64,000 bases of DNA, taken from contig BLAL01000049.1 of the NCBI GenBank assembly GCA_015698045.1, positions 124,001-188,000 on the forward strand, given 5' to 3'. Under the pieces are notes generated by a model. That model saw only the letters and a list, made by a program, of their open reading frames with translations. It was not told where the DNA came from and did not search any database. Both the position numbers and the translations under genes were made by a program. The stretch's first letter is position 1. Each line of letters begins with the position of its first letter. The DNA comes from Rhizophagus clarus. Lineage: Eukaryota; Glomeromycota; Glomeromycetes; Glomerales; Glomeraceae. This document shows, in pieces, positions 10,880 through 22,887 of this stretch.

Positions 10880-12540
10880 GTAGATCAGAGCCGCTAACGC
10901 GTAAACTTTTCAATGAAAAGAGCAAAATTCGTCATCACATACAATGATGAGTTTTCGTCAGGCTTAGACTTTGAGGTCGTGGCATTCACTTCACTTACGA
11001 ATGTTTTTCTAGATACTTCTTAACATCAGTCGTTCTCATTGAGCCTATTGGTATAGATTTAAACCTCTCGATTCAAGTCCACCTTTGTAAAAACGGTTTA
11101 AAATACATCAATTATGACTTAGTGGACGAATTTGTTGATGTTGGGCAAACACCCGATAAATTCGAAGACATTAATGCTGAAAAAACAGGAAAGGTTAATA
11201 GTGAATTATTCTGATCAATTTCTACATCAGATTACAAGAAGTGAAGTCGTTTGAACATAAATGGTGAAAGCGAGATACCTAAATCAAGTGTTGAAGAACT
11301 TAAAGATGAGAACGATGAGGAAATAAAATTTGATCTTGATGGTATTTCAATAGAATTGCGACGAGAGCCAGCAGTTAAAGTATGTTTCGTGTTGGATTTC
11401 ATTTTTATATTTCGCGCATTCTCAGTTTTCTCTTTTCTTTTTTAGTGTGAAGTTATTAACGTAACAGGAATTATCAAAAAGATGTACTCAGGAAGGCGGA
11501 ACGAGAAGGTTTAGACTGGGAACTTCTGCAAATATTCTGAAATATAACATTTATAATGATATCAAGATTTATTAATCACTTCATTTAGGGTATTACCATC
11601 GATCATGATTCTCTTTACGAACCAAGAATGAGCAGGAATTACAAAATCAAATCCGTATACAATTACAAACTCCATCTTTCAAAAGAGATTTCAACCTACC
11701 TTCGTGAAGCAACTTGTAACAATTTCACCGGTGAAGATGTATTTATGAATGGTGGAAAAACGAGGCTAAGTAGAGATGTAGCATACTCATTCAATGACTT
11801 GTAAGTATCATATTTTGTTTGTTTATCTATGAGTTTGTGGTCTAAAGGGTTCTTTCTTTGAGATATATTGGCTTAAATGACCCCATCAAAATGATGGAAA
11901 AAATAACGGAAGTAGAGCACTGTTACATGTTTATTTGTCCAATTACTAAATTCTTCTTTCTTAATCCTCTAAGGAGTACAAACTTGTCTTGAACTATTGG
12001 ATCGAGAAAAAAAACAACCTTTCTTTCGTAGTTTATAATATCACAATTCTCAACTCAGAAATAAAACCGTTGAAATGTACATCACTACAACAGAAAAAAG
12101 ACATAATTACGAGCTCGCAAATTGATTGATATCAACTACAAAGAAAAAGTGGTCAAGCCGAAGCCGGTATATTTGAATATGGACATACGCTTACAAAGAA
12201 GTTGTATATTTTGCAGCATTAAGATTAGGGATAACTAAGTGAATGAATGGAATCATTTTTTATGGACCTAAAAGATGACGGATTATATCGTTCTTGGGCG
12301 TTTCTTTATAACAAAGCTGGTAGATGAGAAGGCTTGGAAGTAAGTGGCATTTTCACTTTGAGCTTATGATGAGTTTATTCTCACAACTTTTACCTTCTAC
12401 AATGTGGAAATGCAACGCATTGGAAAGCTGGCAGAGAATTATAAATATCGAGATAATCAAAATAATCAAAAAACTCGAGATGATCGAACTATACCGCCTA
12501 CATCTTTCATGCGTAAAATTCTCAAGTAATGCTGAGTGAT
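10880..12540 (+). pseudogene. Decayed multi-exon gene of unknown family
   Basis: Several coding-looking pieces with plausible splice sites are seen in plus-strand order. One near 11045-11215 reads 'GIDLNLSIQVHLCKNGLKYI...' and hits a stop. 11251-11378 reads 'NINGESEIPKSSVEELKDEN...' and is followed by GTATGT...TTTTTTAG (intron about 11380-11445). 11590-11800 reads 'GITIDHDSLYEPRMSRNYKI...' and ends at GTAAGT. About 12360-12520 reads 'AYDEFILTTFTFYNVEMQRI...'. Stops and frame shifts fall between and inside the pieces, so no intact protein can be built. The splice-site remnants argue for a former spliceosomal gene rather than a retroelement. Family not recognised. Confidence 0.45.
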
Positions 12541-13264
12541 AAAGGTCATATATAGAAGAATTAAAGCATTTTCCTCCTGATAAATATAATTCCCATCAAT
12601 TTGTTATATATCAATACACTTAATACGTCAAGCAACTTGGACCAATTAAAGTTTATTTGGATTTTGCAATAATGACATATTTTTAATGATGTACCATGCT
12701 CGCATCACAATTATTTTTAGTAAAGCTGCATCGGAAAAATAAAAATGTGCGTTTACCTTATCGAAGATAGACGTTCCGTTTCATAACGCGCACGTGATTT
12801 TTTAACTAGAACAACATCCACAGTATTGTTTCACAACAAAAAATAATGAATACGCCCAAGTTAACATGCAGGTGGTGTGTATGATGACGATCACCGCTAA
12901 AATGCGATATACAATAACTGTCTATAGTAATGAATTTGCTAATTATCTTTACAGACAAAAAAAGTAAAGTGTATGTTAATGAATTAAATATAAGGTCTCT
13001 TTTAAATGAAAGGGATCGACACGTCATTTAATTCTTTAACCGTACAAGGTTTAAAGGTATTGTATGTCTGTATTTGGTGAATTTCGTGATCTTTATTTCT
13101 CATCTAACTAAATTTGAATAAAAAAAAAAAAGTTTCTTCAAATGGACATTGTATTACAACTTTTGGAATAAAAAGGACGTCTTTCACTAGTAACTTTACT
13201 TTTTTTTTTTCTTTCTTTATCGTAAATATTTTTTCTTTGCCTGAAAATTCCAGAAAAAAAAACA
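12541..13264. other. Intergenic, upstream of the arrestin-like gene
   Basis: No gene supported; the minus-strand frame at 12806-13027 looks spurious. T-rich DNA at 13200-13245 followed by TTCCAG near 13248-13253 could be a promoter or the end of a 5'-UTR intron. Confidence 0.4.
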
Positions 13265-14293
13265 ATGAAAGAACTTATTAATAATGTTCCATCAAAATCA
13301 GATTATAAAATAAGGAGTGATAAAATAAAATTTTCATATTCAGGAAATCAAAATCATTTTCAAACAGGACATTATGGAATAGATACGGATGTTTCAATTG
13401 CCGGAACTTTACACATAAGATTTTCTTCGTCAGAACCTTTATTAGCAACTAAAATTGAGATCATTTTAAAAGGATATGAAAAAGTTGAATGGACAGAGTC
13501 TTACGGAAAAAGATCTGTAACATATAGAGCAAAAGATGTATTTTTAAACCAACAATTTGATTTATGGAAGACATCAAATCTTAATGGAAATTATGAACAA
13601 ATTCAAAATATGGATATACCATTTGAAATTAATTTGCCTGAGAATTTACCACCTTCAATTAAAATTGATGGAGGTGAAGGGAAAATCAATTATGAATTAA
13701 TTGCTAATATTAATCGTAAAAGAAATTTATGGAAGTTTAAAGGATCTGAAAAATGGGTTATATTATCTATTAATCTTGATAAATATTTTCCATCTCCAAC
13801 TGATTTAAAACCATTTAATTGGTATCAATTTAATGATTCTCAAACTATATCTCGTGGATTAGGGTATAATATTACACTGGAAAATTCTATTGGAGGACCA
13901 AATATGCCCTTTATTATAAATTCTCTATTGAAATTTCATAAACAAGATTTTAAAATTACGAAAATATTTTTCGGTATTAAAGAATATCACAAATTAACAA
14001 CTAAAGGGAAAATTTCCAAAAAATCATCATTTTATATAGTAGAAAAAAATATTAAAAGGGATGAAATTTATTTAAATTCTAATGATGAAGTCAAATTACA
14101 AGTTAAATTAGAAATTCCTGAGTGGAATGAAAAAAATAAGAAAAATCCTTGTTGGACTATAAATGACAGAAAACATATTATTGTTAATCATAAAATTAAA
14201 ATTAAAATTCATTGTGGAGGAATGTTTACTAATAATATTAAATTAGAAAATGAAGTTGAAATTAAAAATATTAAATTGGAAAATCATGGATGA
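13265..14293 (+). CDS. Arrestin-like N-terminal domain protein
   Basis: A single-exon 342-residue protein. Residues about 40-150 show an arrestin N-like beta-sandwich pattern: 'GTLHIRFSSSEPLLATKIEI' with 'LKGYEKVEWTES', then 'IPFEINLPENLPPSIKIDGG' and 'KINYELIANINRKRN'. The second half is beta-rich and may be an arrestin C-like domain ('ISRGLGYNITLENS...', 'EVKLQVKLEIPEW'), but is weaker. Fungal arrestin-like proteins link membrane transporters or receptors to ubiquitin ligases. I see no clear PPxY motif here, so that role is only a family-level guess. The protein is very Lys/Asn/Ile rich, in line with local AT content. The start is the first ATG after a long pyrimidine-rich leader. Confidence 0.65.
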   Translation: MKELINNVPSKSDYKIRSDKIKFSYSGNQNHFQTGHYGIDTDVSIAGTLHIRFSSSEPLLATKIEIILKGYEKVEWTESYGKRSVTYRAKDVFLNQQFDLWKTSNLNGNYEQIQNMDIPFEINLPENLPPSIKIDGGEGKINYELIANINRKRNLWKFKGSEKWVILSINLDKYFPSPTDLKPFNWYQFNDSQTISRGLGYNITLENSIGGPNMPFIINSLLKFHKQDFKITKIFFGIKEYHKLTTKGKISKKSSFYIVEKNIKRDEIYLNSNDEVKLQVKLEIPEWNEKNKKNPCWTINDRKHIIVNHKIKIKIHCGGMFTNNIKLENEVEIKNIKLENHG

Positions 14294-14704
14294 AAAAAAA
14301 AAAAATATGTCACCACGAAAAAAAAAATCTCAAAATCTTTGTTAATCGAATTCATCTTTCACGTGGGATGTTGAACTGAATATTTAATAAATAATCTATT
14401 TCTATTTATTATACAGGTAAATGTAAATCAAATAAAAATTTCTATTTTGATTACTTCTTTATTATTATTAGTATTATTAGAATTGCGAACTCGCGTCTAC
14501 AGGTTATGATAACTATGCGTGTAATATAATTAATAATGTAATTAATTTAATTAATTTATTGCTTTTATAACGATTTATAATTAAATATATTATATATCAA
14601 TCTCAATTCCGTTGAAATACCTTTTTTAATTATTCCTTTTATATAATAAGATAATGAATAAAATACAAAATGATGATTTTTTTCCTTTATAAAATATTAT
14701 TTAA
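14294..14704. other. Convergent 3' flank between two genes
   Basis: Shared 3' region of the plus-strand arrestin-like gene and the minus-strand kinase. It holds AT-rich DNA with AATAAA-like words, for example near 14388. No gene is seen. Confidence 0.5.
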
Positions 14705-16434
14705 CTAAATTCTCGGTTCGGGTAAATTTGTAAAACTCAAAAATCTAGTTTGATAAATTGCATCAGGATGTGATGCCGGTTTTTCAAAAGTATTTTTAAT
14801 TTGACGAATTTTTTCTGCTTCTTCGAATTCTAAAGAATTACTTTCACCCAAATACCAACGTTTAATTATATCTCTTAATTCTCTAGCAAAAGGACGTTTA
14901 TAAGGATCAGCATTCCAGCATCTTTTCATTATATCAATATAACGTTTCGGAGTAGAATTATCTCCTTCATCAATATACGGCCTTAATCCATTACAAATTT
15001 GACTTGCCAATTGTACGTCATGAGCTCTATCAGAAAAAGGTTTCTCACAAGTTGATAATTCCCACATAATTAAACCAAAGCTATAAATATCAGCGGATTT
15101 AGTATAATGATCTCCTCGTAATAATTCAGGAGCTACATAAGGTAAAACTCCATAGACACCAGAACTATTATAATCTGCGGTAGGAATCTCTGCTGGACAA
15201 CACATTCCAAGATCCGAAATAAAAGTAGTAGTTTGATTTTTCAATATATTACCTGAATGAAGTTTTCTATGAAATGAACCTTCTAAATGAATTTTATGTA
15301 AACCTTCAATTATTTCTAAAAGTGTTTCTAGTCTTGATTTCCATGTCAAAGTTTTATCGTTACGTTTTAAGTAATCATGTAAATCTCCTTCTGTTGCATA
15401 CTCTAAAATTAACATGTAATCCCCTAATGATGGATCTTTTGTTATACCATAACATCTTGGAATATTTTTCTCCCCTGAAAATTGTATATGCGTTTGTACC
15501 TATAAAAAAAAAAAAAATTAAATTTTTTTTACAAAAATAACGAAATATAAAAATACGTTCTTCTTACCTCTTGTATTAACGCTGAAATATCTTTATCAGA
15601 ATTAAATAATCTTTTCAATGCGACTTGCCTCTCTCCTTCTCTAAAATATTGTTTAGATTCTTGATCCCATCTCCAATCAGGACCATTATACCATATAGAA
15701 GAAGATACAACACCAAATACACCTTTTCCAATAGTTTGAACTTCTTTAAATTGTTCGAAAGGAATCCATTCTAAAAAATTTGAAGGAAAAGAAACAAATT
15801 CATGTCTAGCTTCACGAAATCTTAATTCACCATCTCTTAATGAAGATGACCTCCCAGAATGATGATGACTTCTATGACTTCGAATAGACGGTGGTACGGT
15901 AACTTCCTCAGATTCATGTTTAATTTGAGTAGAACGAATACATTCATCTAATAATTTATTATTAGATGTCCATTCACCTTTTTGTAACCAATGTCCAATA
16001 CAATATTGCTGTAAAGGTATTTCAACATTAGGATAACACTTTGGACAAGCACTTTTATTACCATTTTCAACACAATTTAAACAAAAATTTTCATTTAAAT
16101 TTTTTTCATTACATTTATCACATAAAACTGTCATAACTTCTTCCTTCCAATCATTATATAGAGAATAAATTATTAAGAATGAAATTGGTCGATTATTTTT
16201 CGCTCCCCTAAATTCCATATGATGCCTGGATTTCCACCATTTACGAAAATCTTCAACTTCAAATCCATCATTAACATATGATGCTTGTGAATAAACATTT
16301 AAAAGTGTACTTAAATCTATTGCCCTTTCCCGTATTTCTTGTGTACGAGCTGAAGTTGCAATAAAATATGGTGGAGCTTGAAAAAATTCTGCAAATAATA
16401 TATCTAAAGCTTGATTATCAATTGTTCCTGCCAT
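14705..16434 (-). CDS. Two-exon protein kinase with altered catalytic loop
   Basis: Exons 16434-15568 and 15499-14705 join in phase 0 across a 68-base GT-AG intron (GTAAGA...TTATAG), giving 553 residues. The N-terminal part has Cys pairs (CDKCNE, CLNCVE, ACPKC) that look like a zinc-binding module. The kinase domain begins about residue 230 with the Gly loop 'IGKGVFGVVS' and the 'VALKRL' lysine. It continues 'MLILEYATEGDLHDYL', 'DLGMC' in place of DFG, 'YVAPELL', and 'ADIYSFGLIMWELST'. The catalytic loop reads HRKLHSGNIL where active kinases have HRDLHSGNIL, so the proton-acceptor Asp is Lys (codon AAA near 15272). This predicts a pseudokinase or weakly active enzyme. The overall plan resembles the expanded tyrosine-kinase-like families of Glomeromycota. 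The divergent neighbour is the thioesterase at 17545. Confidence 0.85.
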
Positions 16435-17544
16435 GTTTTCACGTAGAAAAAATTTTTTGAATGTTCAAATTTTTTTTTTTTTAAAAAAAATAAAAAAAAA
16501 AAACAGAGAAAAAGAAATTATTTATAAAAAAAAAATCGCTTTATGAAATTTCATATATGGTAATTAGATAAACCCTGAATTCGGCCGATTACAAAAAAGT
16601 TTAAGAGTGACATTAAATGTTATGTAAACAAGTTTTTTTCACTGAAAATTTTTTTTAATTCCTTATGAAAGTTATAAAATTCTTTCAATGAGATCGGCCT
16701 ATATTTAGATTGATTTTGTAATTTTGTGTTCATCACAATTTCCTTTGTGTTTCACATTTTTTTAATTGTACTTTTTTGAGTTTCGGATGTTGTGATACGG
16801 TATACAAAGTGGATAATTTGGAACATTATCGAAGAAAAATGCTAATGCTTTTGTGCATTTCATGTGCATTGTATGTTAAAACGAAAAATGATTGCTTTTA
16901 AGCTTTATTAAGCATACAAAAGAATTCACATGACCTGAACTGCGGATAACTCTAATAAAAATTTCTGGTTTAGGAAATAATAACGGAGATCGGAGAAGAT
17001 TATTTATGATAATCCTAAATGGGATGATTTTCAATAATAAGTGTTACATTAGAAGTGTTTTTTTCCATGAAAGTTGATTTAAAAAATTTATGCATATCAA
17101 GAAATTTCCAATAAGTGGACCTCTTTATTTATTATTGGTCAATTTAAGATCTGGCCAATCACGACTCGTTTTAGATCGACTAACTGACCTAATAACTGAC
17201 GATCAGTAATGGCTACCCGGAGTATCCGGAGTCAAATTTCCTATTGTTTTGAAATTTTCATTTTTTTTTTAATCTTTAAATTTCGGTCGGCATAAAAATG
17301 GATTTTATCAAAGAGAAATTATACTTTAATTAAATGAATAATATATATTAAATAGGTATTTTTTTACATAGAAAGTTCGATCAGCTAAATCATGTTACAT
17401 GAATGTTTATGATGTAATGGATTTCTACCGCTAATTACATTTATCCATATACCGATGATGTTTAAAAAATTTTTTTTTTACTTAAAAAATTTTTTTTTTT
17501 TTTTTGTTTGAAATTAAATTCTCCTTTTAATTTATATTTAAATT
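16435..17544. promoter_or_regulatory. Divergent intergenic/promoter region
   Basis: Separates the minus-strand kinase from the plus-strand thioesterase and must contain both promoters. Long T/A runs flank each ATG (16466-16500; 17465-17507). No specific binding site could be supported and no gene was seen. Confidence 0.4.
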
Positions 17545-19725
17545 ATGTTTCATAATTTTATTTCTAAATCATTGTTAATTGTAAGGGGGACGACTATTAA
17601 TAAACAATCATTATTTAAAAGACAATTTCAAATTGTTTCATCTGTAAAATCATCAATTAAAAATGATCTTAAAGATTCAAGTATTCCTCCTAAAGAAAAA
17701 ATAAATGGAGATTTTAAAGATATAGAAATTATTGAAAATTTAATGCTAAATAAAGGTATACAATAAACATATACATTTTTTTTTTATAATAATAATTATA
17801 TATATTATTTTATTGTTATTGTTTAGAAAAACCTGTAGCCAGTTATACAATCCAATCGCATAAAAAGTTGAGATCACAATTTAAACCATCTAAACCATCA
17901 TATTGGATAGAAGATTTAATATATAATGCTAAAGCAAAACAACCAATTTATCAAACTAAATCATCTATTAATAGAAAATTAAATTTAAGAACAATGTCAG
18001 ATTCTTATGTAGAAGAATTTTTACCATTTAAAAGTGATCCTGATTTATTAGAAGAATATGTTAATCCAGATGGTGGTATTAGGTAATGTTTAATTCTTTA
18101 AGTCAAATAGGAATTTCATTTTATATTCACAATTTTTTAATTAATAGAATTGGTAAAATATTTGAAGATTTGGACTTATTAGCATCAATTATTTCTTATA
18201 AACATTGTATGAATGAAAAAGAAAATTTTTCCGATATAACTATTGTAACAGCTTCAGTTGATAGATTAGATTTAATAAAACCATTACCTATATGTGATAT
18301 AAGACTTAATGGCAAGTAAAATATATATAAATGATATCATATATATGTCTTTTTTTATCCCTAATTCATTTTATTTTGAATTATAGGTCATATATCTTAT
18401 GCTGGTTATAGTTCTATGGAAGGTAATTTAATTTTTTTTTTTCCCTCTTCTTTTTTTTTTTTTTTTTTTTGAAAGATAGGACAATTTTAAAAAAAAAAAA
18501 TTTTTTTTTTTTTTAGTGTTAATAAAAATGGAAGCATTGCAAGACGGAGTTTTCCAGAAATTGAAAACTAATCCTGAAACTAATTTTCAAGGAGAAACGT
18601 TAATGATAACAAGATTTATTATGGTTGCAAGAGACCCATCTACGAACCGTTCTACACAAATAAATCCTCTTCAATTAGAAAATGACTATCAAAAGAAATT
18701 ATTCCAAATTGCTGAAGGTATGAACTAAAAAAAACCTTTCTTCCTTTTTTTTTTTTGCTTCATAAATAAATCAAATAAAAGAAAAGGTTTTTTTTTTTAA
18801 TTAGAACAAAAGGCTAGGAGAAGCGCAACTGCTGCTGCAGCTCTTACAAGATTACCTCCAACGGAGGAAGAAAAGCTTCTTATTCATGATTGTTATCTGG
18901 AATACAGCAAATATGCTAGTAAATAAATTTATTAAGTTTATGTTAAAAAAGTTTTTCAATTATTACAAATTATTAAGTACATCTTATTTAGATAAAAAAG
19001 AAAAGCTACCTGATAATATTATATGGATGGATGAAACTGTAATGGAATCGGTTACATTTATGCAACCACAGGTACAAATAATAATAAACATAATATATAT
19101 TATATACTTTATTAGTTTAACTTTTTATGAATCTTTGATTTTAGAATCGCAATATTCATGGTTTCGTATTTGGTGGATATTTAATGAGACTTGCATATGA
19201 GGTAAATTATATATAATATAATATAATATATATTTTTTTTCTTTCATGTTTAAAAAATAATCTTATTTAAACATTCTTCTTTTTTCCCAGCTCGCGTTTT
19301 CTAATGCATCAGTATTTTTGAAGAATCGACCAAAATTTTTAGCTTTAGATGAAATATCGTTTAGAAAACCCGTACAAATTGGTTCAATTCTTTGCATGTT
19401 TTCACAAATAGTATATGCACCTGGTTCACCACATAAAAGTTTTCAAGTTGCGGTAAGTTATAAATCATTTTCTTAATTATAATAATAATAAAATTTTTGT
19501 TTTAATAATACTGGTCTAAAATAGGTAACGGCGGATGTATTAGATATTGAACGAGAAAAACGTGAAACGACAAATATTTTTCATTTCACCTTTATTTGTG
19601 ATAATCCAGCAATAGAAGTAAGAAGGGTTATGCCGAAAACTTATGATGAACTAATGAAATATATTGAAGGAAGGAGAAGAAGACGAGTTGGTTTGAAATT
19701 AAGAGGTTTATATAATGAAACTTAA
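17545..19725 (+). CDS. Mitochondrial acyl-CoA thioesterase, ACOT9-like (10 exons)
   Basis: Exons: 17545-17755, 17827-18082, 18148-18311, 18387-18422, 18517-18717, 18805-18918, 18992-19071, 19145-19201, 19291-19452, 19525-19725, giving 493 residues in one frame. Two hotdog-type halves are recognisable. The first includes 'RIGKIFEDLDLLASIISYKH' and 'RLNGHISYAGYSSMEVLIKM'. The second includes 'NRNIHGFVFGGYLMRLAYEL', 'FLALDEISFRKPVQIGSILC' and the closing 'RRVGLKLRGLY'. ACOT9-type enzymes hydrolyse acyl-CoA to free acid and CoA in mitochondria. The N-terminus (MFHNFISKSLLIVRG...KRQF) is basic and hydroxylated like a mitochondrial presequence. Intron 3 starts with GC (GCAAGT at 18312), a GC-AG intron required to give the conserved 'RLNGHISYAG' junction; the others are GT-AG. 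Exon 4 is only 36 bases. Confidence 0.9.
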
Positions 19726-20696
19726 GAGGATGACGAAAGAATTAGAATCAGTTCAAAAATGTAATTTTTTCTTGTATAATTATTGTATATTTACAATAAA
19801 ATTTCGATAAAAAAAAAAAAAAAAAATTCAATTCAATTAAATTCATGATAATTATTTATCGCAATTCTCAAACTTACAGAAGGTAGATTATTGTATAAGT
19901 GACCAAGAATTTTGCCACAGATGATGCTCAAGATCAACCGGAATATTTTATTTAGGAAACGGTTTTTAGGATAAAATCTTCGCTACACTTGAAGTGTATT
20001 TTTAGAAGTCTATTAAAAGAATGAATTTCTGTAAATTGTAGATCATCAAGGAAAAGGAAATTCACGATTTGCCATTCTAAGATATACTCATTTATTACCA
20101 AAAGTTAATAGAGAGATCGTGCTTTAATTACCATGATTCAATAACTATGTTCCACAAGTGTGTTTATCGTCGTATATGGTTACCCACCCCCTATCAATAG
20201 TATAACGGTGAATTTCCGGCTGTTAAACCAATTTCTTTTCATGTTGGAACCAAATTTTATTTCAGAAGAAGGAATAAAAGATGGGTACTGTACGTAGCGT
20301 TATAAAATGATAAAATCCCAGTTTGCGATATTATGACAAGAGATGAACAACATAATGGACGTACTTCTGATTGCCAATCATTCGGATGCATAGATCGTCG
20401 TAGGAATCTATAAGACAAATTAGGCTACAGAAACGAAAAATTATGGTAAAGTTACATTATGTAACAATATTGACACATTTGACGTATCCTTATATAAAGA
20501 AATGCAGGGAATAAAAGTATGTTATGTAAACCTCAAATCATATTCAATAATTCAAAATTCTATTAAATGATTAAAATCTCAAACTTTAAATTTAAAAGTA
20601 ACTTAATATGAAAAGAAATAAATATCTATGATAATTAAATGTGAAGAGATATATTACTTGTGTTTACAGACAAACGAATTTTTATTTGATTAGAAA

Positions 20697-20729
<33 letters not shown>

Positions 20730-20907
20730 TTACCAAGACGGCAAAGACTTTCAAAAAAATAGGAGAGGAGACGTAAATAGAAACGATGAACGTACGTAAT
20801 TTCGTGTAAATGAATATCTTTCCGTTCTTAGCAATAAATCACAAGTAATTAATCGTATAAATCTTTTTTTTCTCATTCCACTTTTTTACTTTTAAGTACG
20901 TTTTTTG

Positions 20908-20957
<50 letters not shown>

Positions 20958-20985
20958 AGGAAGGAAAGAAAGTAAAAAAGAAAAA
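19726..20985. other. Intergenic with microsatellite and homopolymers
   Basis: No gene was found. It contains an A-run near 19809-19826 just after the thioesterase, an alternating TA tract, and a T-run of more than 30 bases (about 20911-20943) just upstream of the RRM gene. 20200-20420 has somewhat higher GC but no open frame. Confidence 0.5.
20699..20731. repeat. (TA)n microsatellite
   Basis: An uninterrupted alternating AT tract of roughly 26-32 bases seen directly in the sequence. Confidence 0.9.
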
Positions 20986-21667
20986 ATGTCATCCTTATCT
21001 AATAATCATTATAATCAATGTTTTGAATGTAAAAAAAAAAGTGATCGAATCGAGGAACGTGATAAGATTATTTCAAATTTAAGAGCACAAATTATTAATA
21101 CACAAGATGAATTATTACACGCTCAAAAAGAAATTATTGAATATCAAAGATTATTAAATCTTAAAAGAATTAATTATATTAATCCTGTTTCTCATCCAAA
21201 TGGTAATGATTCGCATATTTCAAATGAACTAGGTATATATATATAAATATATATATATATCTCTAACGAAATAAAAAGTTTACTAATTCAGTAAATTTTA
21301 CACTTTTCCTCTTACATGATTAATATGTAATTAATAGTTAATAAGGATCGATTCAAACTCTTTTTTGGAAACATCATATCACCAATTACGAAGAATATTC
21401 TTATTGATCATATTGAAACAGCTTTTGGGCGGGTTATAGAATATTATAAAGATCCAGTCTCGGTTAGTAATAAAATATTTATTTCTTTTTTTTTTTAATT
21501 ATAATAAAAATAACTTTACTAATTCTTTGTCAATTATAATAATTAAGCCATTTGCTTTTATTAGTTTTGCTGATGCAAGTGCATATGATGCTGCGCTTAG
21601 TAAAGGCAACATTCGGGTAAAGGGAGTGAATGTTCGTATTGAAATGCCTCGTCAAAGAAGGGTTTAA
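20986..21667 (+). CDS. Small coiled-coil plus RRM protein (3 exons)
   Basis: Exons 20986-21232, 21338-21462 and 21548-21667 join in frame to 163 residues, all GT-AG. Residues about 10-60 are a Cys-containing coiled coil: 'CFECKKKSDRIEERDKIISN' followed by 'LRAQIINTQDELLHAQKEII'. The C-terminal half is a single RRM: RNP2-like 'KLFFGNIISPITKNILIDHI', 'FGRVIEYYKDPVS', RNP1-like 'PFAFISFADASAYDAALSKG', and the closing 'IRVKGVNVRIEMPRQRR'. It ends soon after the RRM. RRM proteins bind single-stranded RNA; the target here is unknown. The start at 20986 was chosen because upstream codons derive from the poly-T/poly-A run. The coiled-coil/RRM pairing in so small a protein is unusual. Confidence 0.8.
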
Positions 21668-22887
21668 CGATTATATCAATTATAACAATTTTTTTGTAAA
21701 TAAAAGAAAATAAAATAATTTTCATTTAAAATATCTGTTATGTGAGTATGCACTTTAATTCATGCGATGATAATAATTATGAAACACAAGTGTGTTGTAT
21801 GAAATTTCCTTATATGGAATGTATATGTAATCTAGCCACAAAATATATGTGAGAAGGCAAAAAACAATAACTTGGAGGTAATAAAACTTTATCCTTTTTC
21901 TCTCGTATGACGAATCCTCGATAGAAGTTTCACGAACTATATGTCGGGAAAACGTCCGTTGGACATCATGCCATAGGGTAATCGCTCAGCAGATTTTTTT
22001 TTTTTACTATATTTAGAGATCGACATTTTTTATAGTTAGCGTATTAAAAAGATCAAAGTCCTGAAGCGATTTATTTTGTTTGCAAAATTTGTAATAATAG
22101 TGAACCAATTCTCCTACACGATTTTTATTTTATTTTTATTTTATTTTCTTTATCAAATTTTTTAAAAATTAGGTAATAACCTTTAATACCCTTTACCGGA
22201 TATTTTTAAATTTAAGTTAATATTACGATTTACTAACAATGCAATCTTGGCAACTTGGCAAAATTTCTTGGCTATATGGTTTCGTGTCATCTATAATTAA
22301 ACTTTGTTTATTAATCGAAAAAAAAGGGTGAAAATATTTGATCCACAGGTAGTTTAGGATAAACGTCACGTTACAATTAACTGCTAACCATAAATATTCA
22401 TCATTTTTCTTGGCACCCCTCATTTTGGATTTTCCTTTAAAATGATTTCGTTAAATCCAATATAAATAAAATATATTTTTAAACTCTATTTGTAAATGAG
22501 AATAATAGGCTTCACTATGACCAATTATACACCGATTATCAGTCGATAGATTTGAAAAAAAAAATTCGGTCCCTAAAAGAAATAATATATTTTATTACCT
22601 AATTTGACTTTTTTTAATTAAATCTGAGATCCTTACCAAAAGTTTTTTTTTCCACACCACGCACATTATCATTTTGTAATGATATTTATTCAATTTTAAC
22701 CTTATTTGGTAAATTAAAGGGCGCAATATAAAGAATTTCTTTTATTAATAGATTGTATGACCTCTTCATTTTTTTAAAAAAAAGATATAAAAACTCTCAA
22801 AATTGGACCTTAAAAAAATCAGTCAACACGACTGACTTCCTTTGCTTTTTATTTTGTTTAATTTATTATTCATTTTTTTCTTTAATA
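21668..22887. other. Intergenic, no gene seen
   Basis: Downstream flank of the RRM gene and upstream region of the deacetylase. The minus-strand frame at 22223-22423 has no domain and is probably chance. AT-rich throughout. Confidence 0.45.

Noticed and set aside
11035-11095. tRNA-like words (GAGCCTATTGGTATAG... CGATTCAAGTCC resembling A and B boxes)
   Set aside because: No 7-bp acceptor stem or anticodon stem can be formed around them, and the stretch reads as a protein-like piece of the decayed gene.
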